From the NCBI GenBank assembly GCA_905215555.1, contig CAJMQU010000016.1, positions 20,736-84,735 of the forward strand: a stretch of DNA of 64,000 nucleotides. The letters run 5' to 3'. Each line of letters begins with the position of its first letter. Positions within the stretch are counted from its first letter, which is position 1. This document shows, one piece after another, positions 1 through 7,506 of this stretch. The notes under the pieces are model-generated. The model saw only the letters and a list, made by a program, of their open reading frames with translations, searched no databases and had not been told where the DNA came from. The stretch is from an uncultured bacterium. Lineage in GTDB: Bacteria; Bacteroidota; Bacteroidia; Bacteroidales; Bacteroidaceae. A program made the position numbers and the translations under genes.

Positions 1-1123
1 AATAACCGCTGGAACTATACCACAGGAATACATCCACTCCCTTGCCTTGCGCATAATCAATTAAAGATTCCATACGCTTATGTCCGATATTCGTATCCCA
101 CCAGTTATCTATCAACACATATTCATATCCCATGGCTGCAGCCAGATCCACATAACGCACCTGGTCATCATAGTTGATGCTTGCATCCTGCCAGAGAATC
201 CAGCTCCACGTGCCACGTCCCATCCGGTAGTCATGTTCCGTTTTATACAACGGTTCTACTACATCCCACATCACAGTGGTTTCCACAATAGGTTTCAGTG
301 TTTCACCTACCGTAATTGTGCGCCACGGAGTAGAACCCGGCAAAGCAAAGGCCGGAGAAGTTGTCCCGTTGCCATTATTTTCTTCTGCCATCGGGAAAGT
401 TACCGTATACAGATTGCCTTCGGCAACATCGCTCAGGCGCGAACCGCAATAACGGCTATCAACTCCCGTCTCGCTGATGAGTACCCAACCATCTTCGCCC
501 ACATGATAAAGACAGGGGAAAGTATATCCATGTCCGTATTGCGAACGCACATCCATCGGAGCATCCGCTTTATATTCTTCTTCATAACTGGGTTTGGTAC
601 GTTTCCAGCCTATCATTGCATCACTCTGCGGAGTAAGAAAAGTAGTGGTTTGTGCCGGGAAACGGAAACCGGTCTTTTCGCTGTCAACAATGACACTTCC
701 CCGCTCGCCTTGTTTAGGCAACGTATAGCGGAAAGCAACATCATTGTCGCTCACACGGAATGTCACGTCCATCTTTTGTCCCTTCGCATTGGCAAAGGCA
801 CATACCAGTTCATTAGCACGGTAATGTATACGGGAGGCTTTGATACGCGTCTGAGTATAAACAGTATCAATCTTTCTCTCTTTATGTCCGGTCAGCTTCA
901 TTGCTTTCGCAAAATCTCCTACGTTAGTTTGCAATCCCAAAGGAGACGATCCGAGCATTTGCTTGCCGTTATAGGTGAGAGAATACGCAGCTTCTCCTCC
1001 TTCCGGACACGAAACGGTTAATTGCAATTTACCGTCAGGTCCACTGACAGTTACATCTTGTGCAGCCAGCGGCAAAACGGCCGCCACACATAAAAAGGCT
1101 AATCCTTTCAGTCTGTTTTTCAT
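1..1123 (-). CDS. GH97 glycoside hydrolase, 3' part cut by window edge
   Basis: About 374 N-terminal residues are visible, read on the minus strand from the ATG at 1121-1123; the gene runs off the window start. It opens with a signal peptide (MKNRLKGLAFLCVAAVLPLAAQ) followed by the beta-sandwich typical of GH97 and then the start of the (beta/alpha)8 barrel (MGYEYVLIDNWWD, residues about 345-357). GH97 enzymes are periplasmic alpha-glucosidases, alpha-galactosidases or, in some Bacteroides, beta-L-arabinopyranosidases; retaining and inverting subgroups differ in catalytic residues that lie beyond the edge, so the activity cannot be read here. It follows the double GH43 gene by 58 bp in the same direction and probably shares its transcript. 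In an arabinogalactan locus an alpha-galactosidase or beta-L-arabinopyranosidase role is most likely (inference). Confidence 0.88.
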   Translation of the reverse strand, partial: MKNRLKGLAFLCVAAVLPLAAQDVTVSGPDGKLQLTVSCPEGGEAAYSLTYNGKQMLGSSPLGLQTNVGDFAKAMKLTGHKERKIDTVYTQTRIKASRIHYRANELVCAFANAKGQKMDVTFRVSDNDVAFRYTLPKQGERGSVIVDSEKTGFRFPAQTTTFLTPQSDAMIGWKRTKPSYEEEYKADAPMDVRSQYGHGYTFPCLYHVGEDGWVLISETGVDSRYCGSRLSDVAEGNLYTVTFPMAEENNGNGTTSPAFALPGSTPWRTITVGETLKPIVETTVMWDVVEPLYKTEHDYRMGRGTWSWILWQDASINYDDQVRYVDLAAAMGYEYVLIDNWWDTNIGHKRMESLIDYAQGKGVDVFLWYSSSGY

Positions 1124-1181
1124 ATTAAAAAATGTTTCTCAGGTATTTTCTACTTTCTACTAACTACTTACCACTAACTAC

Positions 1182-3113
1182 TCAACGAGTAGGCACTACC
1201 CGTTTAATCGTTCCGTCCTCATTGAACTCCATGCGGTCAATGCATACTTCCCGATGCGTACCCGGACTATCCTTCAAATAGTTCTTATTAATACGATGGT
1301 AAACGATATACCACTCATCGGTGCCCGGAATTTGCAGTACCGAATTATGTGCAGGACCATAAATTTCTTTTTCCGGATTCTGAATCAATGCGACCGGTTC
1401 TTTGGCTACTTCAATCGGGCCAAGCGGTGATTTGGATGTGCCATAGGCCACATGATAATTAGGTGAGCCGGTGTCATCCACCGACCACATAAAGTAATAA
1501 AGTCCGTTGCGATAGAATACGTAAGGCGCTTCACGGAAAGCATAGTCCTGCAAAGTTCCGCCTTCAGGAGTCATTACCGTAAGGGTTTTCTTCTTGATAG
1601 AAACCATGTCTTTATTCAATTCCGCACCTGCCATATAACCATTTCCCCAATACAGGTATGCTTTACCGGAAACAGGGTCGGTGAAAACATCTACATCAAT
1701 CTGTTGTCCATGCCCCACGGGAGATTCCGTAATGATGGGATAGCCCAAATCCGTAAACGGGCCGGTAGGCGAATCTGCCACAGCTACTCCTATCTGTTTA
1801 CCGCCTTCCTTAACCGGATTACCACTATAATAGAAGAAATATTTATATTCGCCTTTTATCAGCTTTTCTTCGATGCACGGCGCCCACGCATTTCCGTTCG
1901 CCCAGGGCACCTGATCGGATTTCAAATCGAGCATGACGCCTTCATACTTCCAGCTCTTCAAATCATCTGAGGAGAAAACCGTAAAGTACCATCCTCCCCA
2001 ACCGGGTTGCCCGTCGGTGGTAGAGTAGATATAATATTTCTTTGTCTTTTGTGAATACAAGATTTCGGGGTCGGCATGAAAACCAGGCAATACAGGATTG
2101 TTGGGCAATGCACCCAGTTCGGCAGGTTTGCCCCACTTGTCAGTGATGCGTATCAATTCATCACGGGTAATGGGGATAATCGTTCCGTGACGGGGATGGA
2201 AGTTCATCTTCACCTCGCTGTCTATTACTTTGAAGTTCTTCAGGTCAGTGGTTTCCGTAAACTGGTATCTACCTTTTGTATATACATCATACATTAATAT
2301 ATACTTATCCTGATTAATCAACTTAAACGTACCTGCACCTTCCACAGCGTCCGTCGTCTGCTGTTTATAGTCAGATTCTTCTTCCCACTTACCGGAAGTC
2401 AAAGAACGGGTAGTCGCAACCTTAATTCCATTTCCATGCCCTTCGGTCTTATAGAACAAATGGTATATACCATCTTTATATACGATGTCACCATCAATAC
2501 ATGACTTCTTGTTCTCCGGAAGAAAAAGCGGTTTCGGCTCGCCTTCCAGATCCGTAAAGTCTTCATTGGCATATGCATAGTAAATCACATCAGCGCCATC
2601 ACCGTACTTCATAGACCAATAAATCATATACTTTCCCGCTTCCGGATCATAAACCGTCTGCGGGGCCCATACCCTTTTCAGTTGTTCCTGTCCGGGATAG
2701 CGTTTCTGCATATTAATAACAGAATGTGACCAGTTGACCAAGTCGGTGGATTTCAACAATACCATCGCCCGGTTTGAATCCCAACCATTGCCGGATACCA
2801 TATCCGTCACAACCATATAGAACGTCTTTCCATCCTGACAACGCAAAATATGAGGATCACGCACTCCACCTGTCGAACTGATAACTTTGGAATCAATCAC
2901 CGGTTTGTTGTCATTCAATGCCCAGTAAGTATATCCATCCATACTGACAGCATAACACACGGCCTCCTCACTGATATGATTACCATGAAAGTAGGTAAAC
3001 AGATAAGCTACATAATCTTTTTCCTGAACAGGATTTTGCTGACTGAATGTCGGCAATGTCACTGCCAACATTAAACTGATTGCTACTGCAATTTTTCTGA
3101 TAGTGTTCCTCAT
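1182..3113 (-). CDS. Tandem-domain GH43 glycosidase
   Basis: 643 residues with two five-bladed GH43-like propellers in tandem: domain 1 about residues 30-335 (GVRDPHIL, Asp86; GAGTFKL) and domain 2 about 340-640 (GFHADPEIL, Asp348; QIDVDVFTDP; REAPYVF; GPAHNS). The HADPE and REAP motifs of domain 2 match the GH43 general base and acid, so at least the second domain looks active. The signal peptide MRNTIRKIAVAISLMLAVTLPTFS fixes the start at 3113; a longer frame exists to 3182 but a TAnnTTTG element at 3141-3148 lies inside it. GH43 enzymes mostly release L-arabinofuranose or xylose, or attack beta-1,3-galactan. Here side-chain arabinofuranosidase in the periplasm is the likely job. It may have its own promoter and is followed by GH97. 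Confidence 0.85.
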   Translation of the reverse strand: MRNTIRKIAVAISLMLAVTLPTFSQQNPVQEKDYVAYLFTYFHGNHISEEAVCYAVSMDGYTYWALNDNKPVIDSKVISSTGGVRDPHILRCQDGKTFYMVVTDMVSGNGWDSNRAMVLLKSTDLVNWSHSVINMQKRYPGQEQLKRVWAPQTVYDPEAGKYMIYWSMKYGDGADVIYYAYANEDFTDLEGEPKPLFLPENKKSCIDGDIVYKDGIYHLFYKTEGHGNGIKVATTRSLTSGKWEEESDYKQQTTDAVEGAGTFKLINQDKYILMYDVYTKGRYQFTETTDLKNFKVIDSEVKMNFHPRHGTIIPITRDELIRITDKWGKPAELGALPNNPVLPGFHADPEILYSQKTKKYYIYSTTDGQPGWGGWYFTVFSSDDLKSWKYEGVMLDLKSDQVPWANGNAWAPCIEEKLIKGEYKYFFYYSGNPVKEGGKQIGVAVADSPTGPFTDLGYPIITESPVGHGQQIDVDVFTDPVSGKAYLYWGNGYMAGAELNKDMVSIKKKTLTVMTPEGGTLQDYAFREAPYVFYRNGLYYFMWSVDDTGSPNYHVAYGTSKSPLGPIEVAKEPVALIQNPEKEIYGPAHNSVLQIPGTDEWYIVYHRINKNYLKDSPGTHREVCIDRMEFNEDGTIKRVVPTR

Positions 3114-3140
3114 AAGAATTTCGCATAAATTATTGGGTGT

Positions 3141-3148
3141 CAAAAATA
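3141..3148 (-). promoter_or_regulatory. Putative -7 element for the GH43-GH97 unit
   Basis: Minus-strand TATTTTTG fits the Bacteroides -7 consensus TAnnTTTG and lies 28 bp upstream of the chosen GH43 start. No -33 TTTG at 19-21 bp was found. Confidence 0.4.
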
Positions 3149-3245
3149 CACATTTAAAGAGACATATACTACCACGATTCATTCAAAATAGGAACAATTT
3201 TGTGTCATTTCATTAAAAAACAAAGATTTACTCACTGCAACCAAA

Positions 3246-3280
3246 CAAAAATGGAGTCTGTCGCTGCCGACAAGCCCCAT
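3246..3280 (-). terminator. Putative intrinsic terminator after GH105
   Basis: On the minus strand a hairpin with the perfect core TGTCG-GCAG-CGACA, extended by GGGG/CTCC pairing, is followed by ATTTTTGTTT. It begins about 28 bp after the GH105 stop and would separate GH105 from the GH43-GH97 unit. Confidence 0.6.
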
Positions 3281-3307
3281 TTCCCATCTATATTGAAAAC
3301 TGAAAAC

Positions 3308-4432
3308 TCAATTCAAAAAACGTACCATTTCACAAGCAGCAAGCAGAAATGCCCCCACTCCGAAATTGGCGGTTGAATTGGCATCCACCACTTGTCCCGG
3401 GATTGCTTTCTCACCGATAGGCTGTACATAGCCGATACGTCCGTCAGGCTGCAAGGCAACAGTGGTCAGATATTTCCAGGCTTTCTCCACCACCGGTCGA
3501 TAAGTGGCCTTATCCAAATATCCGTTGTTCATGCCCCACAACAAACCATAAGTAAAGAAAGCCGTACCGCTGGTTTCCGGTCCCGGTGCATGTTCAGGAT
3601 CAAGCAGACTGCGCGTCCAATATCCTTCCGGTTGTTGACAGGCAGCCACCGCTTTTGCCATAGCTTGAAAACGGTCGATATATTCCTGACGGTACTCATT
3701 GTTTTCGGGCAGATCCTTCAAGACTTTAGCCAATGCTGCAAGCACCCAGCCGTCTCCGCGTGCCCAGAAGTCTTTCTTGCCGTTCATACTTTTATGTTTC
3801 GGATAGATATATTTCCCGTCACGGTAATAAAGGGCATCTTCGGAGTCATACATCAAGCTATCGGCAAATAACCAATATTCATGCAGTTTTTCCAGATAAA
3901 GCGGGTTATCGGTTATCTTATATAATTTAGTCATCACGGGCATCACCATATAAAGACCATCAGCCCACCACCAATAATCATTCTTGTCCGTACTCATCTG
4001 ATACTCCATCACTTCGCGGGCACGAGCTATCTTTTGAGAGTCCGGCTCTATGTTGTATAAGTCGGCATACGTCTGGAAGCAAATCTGATAATCGCCAAAG
4101 AGTACATAATCATCACTTTCACCATAACTGTATTTCCATTCGACTTTATTATCCGATTTGGCACCCTTCCATTCGTTATGCTCCGCCCAAGCCTTGGTGT
4201 AATTCATGAAATCGGAGTCACCGGTAAGGAAGAATGCTTCCATGTTGCCGGTGTGGTAAGCGGCATTATCCCAAAAAGAACGTCCGTGCTTGGGATTCTG
4301 CTCCTGCCAATAATTATTCACCTTATAAATTATATCCACTACTTCTTTGGCCTCATCTTGGGGAGTGGCACAAGCCGACACTCCGTTCAGACAGAAAGCC
4401 AGGATCAGAATGTTTCCAAAAAACTTTTTCAT
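3308..4432 (-). CDS. GH105-type unsaturated uronyl hydrolase lipoprotein
   Basis: 374 residues, an (alpha/alpha)6 barrel of the GH88/GH105 clan. WWWADGLYMVMP carries the expected catalytic Asp (Asp158) and ARGDGWV the second conserved Asp (Asp227). The family adds water to the double bond of 4,5-unsaturated uronic acid at a chain end, the product of a polysaccharide lyase. The signal peptide ends in VSAC (Cys21), a lipobox, so it is probably membrane-anchored. The BNR-4 propeller gene, a possible lyase, lies directly upstream on the same strand, with a 222-bp gap that contains a 22-bp tandem array. In arabinogalactan loci GH105 removes unsaturated GlcA left after Rha-GlcA lyase action, the role I infer. 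The pectin-type substrate (unsaturated GalA-Rha) is the alternative. Confidence 0.85.
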   Translation of the reverse strand: MKKFFGNILILAFCLNGVSACATPQDEAKEVVDIIYKVNNYWQEQNPKHGRSFWDNAAYHTGNMEAFFLTGDSDFMNYTKAWAEHNEWKGAKSDNKVEWKYSYGESDDYVLFGDYQICFQTYADLYNIEPDSQKIARAREVMEYQMSTDKNDYWWWADGLYMVMPVMTKLYKITDNPLYLEKLHEYWLFADSLMYDSEDALYYRDGKYIYPKHKSMNGKKDFWARGDGWVLAALAKVLKDLPENNEYRQEYIDRFQAMAKAVAACQQPEGYWTRSLLDPEHAPGPETSGTAFFTYGLLWGMNNGYLDKATYRPVVEKAWKYLTTVALQPDGRIGYVQPIGEKAIPGQVVDANSTANFGVGAFLLAACEMVRFLN

Positions 4433-4503
4433 ACTAATTATGCTTATTCATGTTATAAATCCATTGTACCTTATTTTATATATAGCCCCTTAAAGTTACT
4501 TTC

Positions 4504-4613
4504 AGTTTCCTCACAGGGGAACAACAGTTTCCCCACAGGGGAACGACAGTTTCCTCACAGGGGAACAACAGTTTCCTCACAGGGAAACGTCGGTCTCCTC
4601 ACGTGGGCGCAAT
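4504..4613. repeat. 22-bp tandem repeat array (5 units)
   Basis: Units start at 4504, 4526, 4548, 4570 and 4592. The first four are near-identical (AGTTTCCTCACAGGGGAAC plus three bases); the fifth is degenerate. Each unit carries a small dyad, GTTTCC...GGGAAC. The array sits between the BNR-4 stop and the GH105 start, 72 bp upstream of GH105. Function unknown. Confidence 0.9.
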
Positions 4614-4654
4614 AATCTCCCCTTGAAAAATGACAGTTCTCCTTAGGAATTCTT

Positions 4655-5941
4655 TTATTTCACTTCCAGCACATACACCGGCTGAGGAGCAAACTCCACC
4701 ATACGTTCTCCGTCACCTTGCTTGGTATGTTGCACAAAGAGATGAAGGCGGCGTTCTTTCTTCCAAAGTTCCGTATCATGCGACGGTTCCCAGGCATCCA
4801 CCGGAAAATCCGTCAGATCCGTAAAAGTCCATTCGCCCGTCCCGACTGCCGCCGCATGCGCCATCGATACCCTGCTTCCCCGCTCCTCATCACGGAAGAT
4901 GTAGAAGATTTCACCACCATCTACCACGATGCGCGGACGGGCAATAGGAATCATCTTGGTGCCACCACCTTTCAGTGAGAAGGGAGTCCGCCGGTCGGAA
5001 ACCTGACGGTTACGCCACATGGCTCCGTCATGCCATACGATGCGGTATTGGGGGATTTCACTGTCGGAGCCACGCCAGTAAGTCGCGATATAGGGATTGC
5101 CGCTCGCATCGGCACTCATACTGGTCTGATTAATCAATTCAGAATTTTGCGGAATGCGGCAAGCATATTCCGCATTGTTGTAACGGATAGGCAACTCATA
5201 CTTCTTACCGTCCGCCTTATACCATGTCACACCATTGTCAAAGGAACGGGCGTAACAAAGATCATGGTTCGTCTCCACATGCCACGTTTCACGCCATACC
5301 CAAGAGAGGTGAATAGTGCCTTGCTCATCCACATAGAGCTGCCAGTAGGCATTCCGCTTATCCTCACCGTCAATCAAGACATCCTGCACCCGACTCCATT
5401 TCTTTTCCTTCACAGAATAGCGGTTCATCACCAGATTGCCCCGGCCGGAAGAACCGGAACGATAGACGAAAAGCAAATCGCCCCCATTCAGCGGATAGAA
5501 CTCCGGATAGGTGACATTTTCTTCATCCACGCCTGTCATAGATTCCTTGTCTCCAAGCTCCAGCGTATGTGGAGCCGTGCTGCGGCAATAGTTCAATTTA
5601 TGCCCGTGATGATCGAACGACAGATGCAGATAGCCACCCCCGTCCAGCATCATACTGATGATATTATGGGCATCTTTTACGTTACCTTTATATTGTGTCC
5701 GGTTCAGCGTCCACCGGTCAGAATTCAGTTTCCGCTTGCCCAGCACCAGATAACCGTCCGCATCATAATAACAGATATATTGTTCATTCCCCTGTGTCAC
5801 AAGGGAGTTGTTTCTGAATACAGTTGTATTGACTGAAGTCTGGCTATATCCTTTACCCACCTCCACAAGCCGGGCTTGTTGTGCCCGGAGTGTGAAAGTC
5901 GTTGAGAGGATTAAAAAGAAAAGGAGAATATATCTATTCAT
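4655..5941 (-). CDS. BNR-4 seven-bladed propeller glycanase (GH145/PL27-like candidate)
   Basis: 428 residues with signal peptide (MNRYILLFFLILSTTFTLRAQ) and a single BNR-4 type propeller. The family core is clear: KDAHNIISMMLDGGGYLHLSFDHHGHK with His92, Asp110, His111, His112 and His114. Propellers of this type include ulvan lyases (PL24/PL25), the rhamnose-alpha-1,4-glucuronate lyase PL27 and the equivalent hydrolase GH145. Which one this is cannot be decided by eye. The gene lies 39 bp after GH154 and before GH105, so the three probably act together on Rha-GlcA caps of arabinogalactan. If it is a lyase, the downstream GH105 would take its unsaturated product; if a hydrolase, GH154 would take the exposed GlcA. 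Periplasmic location is likely. Confidence 0.75.
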   Translation of the reverse strand: MNRYILLFFLILSTTFTLRAQQARLVEVGKGYSQTSVNTTVFRNNSLVTQGNEQYICYYDADGYLVLGKRKLNSDRWTLNRTQYKGNVKDAHNIISMMLDGGGYLHLSFDHHGHKLNYCRSTAPHTLELGDKESMTGVDEENVTYPEFYPLNGGDLLFVYRSGSSGRGNLVMNRYSVKEKKWSRVQDVLIDGEDKRNAYWQLYVDEQGTIHLSWVWRETWHVETNHDLCYARSFDNGVTWYKADGKKYELPIRYNNAEYACRIPQNSELINQTSMSADASGNPYIATYWRGSDSEIPQYRIVWHDGAMWRNRQVSDRRTPFSLKGGGTKMIPIARPRIVVDGGEIFYIFRDEERGSRVSMAHAAAVGTGEWTFTDLTDFPVDAWEPSHDTELWKKERRLHLFVQHTKQGDGERMVEFAPQPVYVLEVK

Positions 5942-5980
5942 AATATCTTTATTTAAGAGATGAATTGACCTGTTACCGTT

Positions 5981-7231
5981 TTAGTCATGATAAGCATGAT
6001 CTTTCGGGAAGTCTTCTCCTTCCCAGGCTTTCTTCGAGGTCCAGGGCAGTGCTGCATCTGTCCAAAAAGGATCATCAGCCGGTAGTCCTAAAGGCAGGAA
6101 GGCCAGTGAAGCCAGATACAGGCTGCCATTATTCGTATACCAGTCGGAGATATTCGGCTGTGAACCGTTGAAACCTAAAGTCAGATAGCCTTTCTCATTG
6201 AAATTCCGGTGGTCGCCAAACATACGCTGGATGACGGCTGTCATCGCTGCACGTATCTGCCCGGCAGACAATTCTTTAGGCAGCCAGCCGCGCCATGACA
6301 ATAGAGCAAGCGGTTGCAACACACCCGTACGATAGGTAATAGAGCGTCCGAATACCGGAAATGTGCCCTCGGGAGAGATAAAACGTTCCAATATCATACC
6401 GAAACGCTGCATACGCTTCATAGCTTTGGGGAAGTTGCCGCCCGCTACGTTCCAGATGTTCTTTTTTCCACCATCCGTCATCACTTCCAGACATTCCACA
6501 TACATCGGATGAATCACAAAACTATTGTAATAATCGAAAGCAAAATCCTGTCCGTCGCTGTACCAGCCATCACCCACATACCATTCGTCCACTTTGCGCA
6601 GGGCAGAAGTAATGCGGTAATAATCAGTTTGTGCACCTGCCTTTTTCAGGAAACATTCAATTGTCGAAGAGAATAGCAACCAGTTGGTATAAGGAGGGTC
6701 TACACGGCGCAATTGCTGGAATTCAGTGATATAACGTTGTTTGGTCAGATCGTCCAATGGCATCCATAAAGCATCATATCCGCGCAAGAAACTCTCTGCT
6801 ACGTATGCAGCGTCTACCAGAGGCTGTCCCTCTTTTCTCCATAACAGATAATCTTTGCTTTCTGGGTCTACTGCCTGGGCATAACTCTTTAACGCCCATT
6901 CGCGCAATTGCTTGCGCTGTTTGCTTTCTGCCGTATCGTCATCCGGCAATGACAACCATGGAGCCAGACCGGCCATCAACCGTCCGAAACATTCCATATA
7001 GGTCACCCGCTTATCCCGACCATCCCAAGTAGGGCTTAACTCCACCTGCATGTCATCCTGCAATTTACCTTCACTCATACTACTAAGTACAGGGGCGGCC
7101 ATCTGATACAAGACTCCCGCCCACAGTTCACGGTCCGTCTTGACTTTTTCCGTTTTCTTTTTTGCCGAGATATTGACAGGGATCAATAATACGACAGTCA
7201 ATAGTAACCACAAATATTTTTTTGTTTTCAT
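5981..7231 (-). CDS. GH154 (DUF2264) beta-glucuronidase, short form
   Basis: 416 residues, a DUF2264 alpha-helical barrel protein. Landmarks are RVTYMECFGRLMAGLAPWL near the N-terminus, the DPPYTNWLLFSS region, WYVGDGWYSDGQDFAFDYYNS, and FGRSITYRTG with LSWRGWLP towards the C-terminus. DUF2264 is CAZy family GH154, whose characterised Bacteroides member is an exo-beta-glucuronidase acting on arabinogalactan. The start at 7231 puts a standard signal peptide first (MKTKKYLWLLLTVVLLIPVN); an in-frame start at 7285 would bury the likely promoter. It heads a probable GH154/BNR-4 unit, 39 bp before the BNR-4 gene, and is separated from SusD by a terminator. A second, longer member lies at 37542-39560. 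Confidence 0.85.
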   Translation of the reverse strand: MKTKKYLWLLLTVVLLIPVNISAKKKTEKVKTDRELWAGVLYQMAAPVLSSMSEGKLQDDMQVELSPTWDGRDKRVTYMECFGRLMAGLAPWLSLPDDDTAESKQRKQLREWALKSYAQAVDPESKDYLLWRKEGQPLVDAAYVAESFLRGYDALWMPLDDLTKQRYITEFQQLRRVDPPYTNWLLFSSTIECFLKKAGAQTDYYRITSALRKVDEWYVGDGWYSDGQDFAFDYYNSFVIHPMYVECLEVMTDGGKKNIWNVAGGNFPKAMKRMQRFGMILERFISPEGTFPVFGRSITYRTGVLQPLALLSWRGWLPKELSAGQIRAAMTAVIQRMFGDHRNFNEKGYLTLGFNGSQPNISDWYTNNGSLYLASLAFLPLGLPADDPFWTDAALPWTSKKAWEGEDFPKDHAYHD

Positions 7232-7262
7232 GATATTGTATATAAGTTGTTTTCCATCGTTG

Positions 7263-7270
7263 CAAATATA
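7263..7270 (-). promoter_or_regulatory. Putative -7 element for GH154
   Basis: Minus-strand TATATTTG matches TAnnTTTG and lies 32 bp upstream of the GH154 start. It is downstream of the SusD terminator, so the enzyme unit may be transcribed independently of susCD. No good -33 partner. Confidence 0.42.
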
Positions 7271-7428
7271 CCTCTTTTCAGACAATGCGAACTACTACAA
7301 ATATTTCAAAAAGGGGTATATTATTGACCATTTCCACCGAAAAAGATGGATTTTCATCCCAGAGAGGGCCACCAGTCGCTGCTCCACTCAATCAATGAAA
7401 TTCCATTCTTACATCTTTCAAAAGAGAA

Positions 7429-7465
7429 GCGAGGCGGACCTTTCACAAGGAAAGGTTTGCCTCGC
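7429..7465 (-). terminator. Intrinsic terminator after SusD
   Basis: A 16-bp stem (7429-7444 pairing with 7450-7465, two G-U pairs) with a 5-nt loop begins about 40 bp past the SusD stop and is followed on the minus strand by a T-rich tract. Confidence 0.75.
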
Positions 7466-7506
7466 CTGACTAAAAACATAAACCTATCAAAAACTAAAGC
7501 AAACCG

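Noticed and set aside
80..1021. Long plus-strand open frame of 313 codons
   Set aside because: It is antisense to the GH97 gene, whose minus-strand translation has a signal peptide and family motifs.
3114..3182. N-terminal extension of the double GH43 protein
   Set aside because: It would put 23 residues before a perfect signal peptide and overlaps the likely -7 element.
4504..4613. CRISPR array
   Set aside because: Units are contiguous without unique spacers, and no cas genes are present; the same holds for the other arrays.
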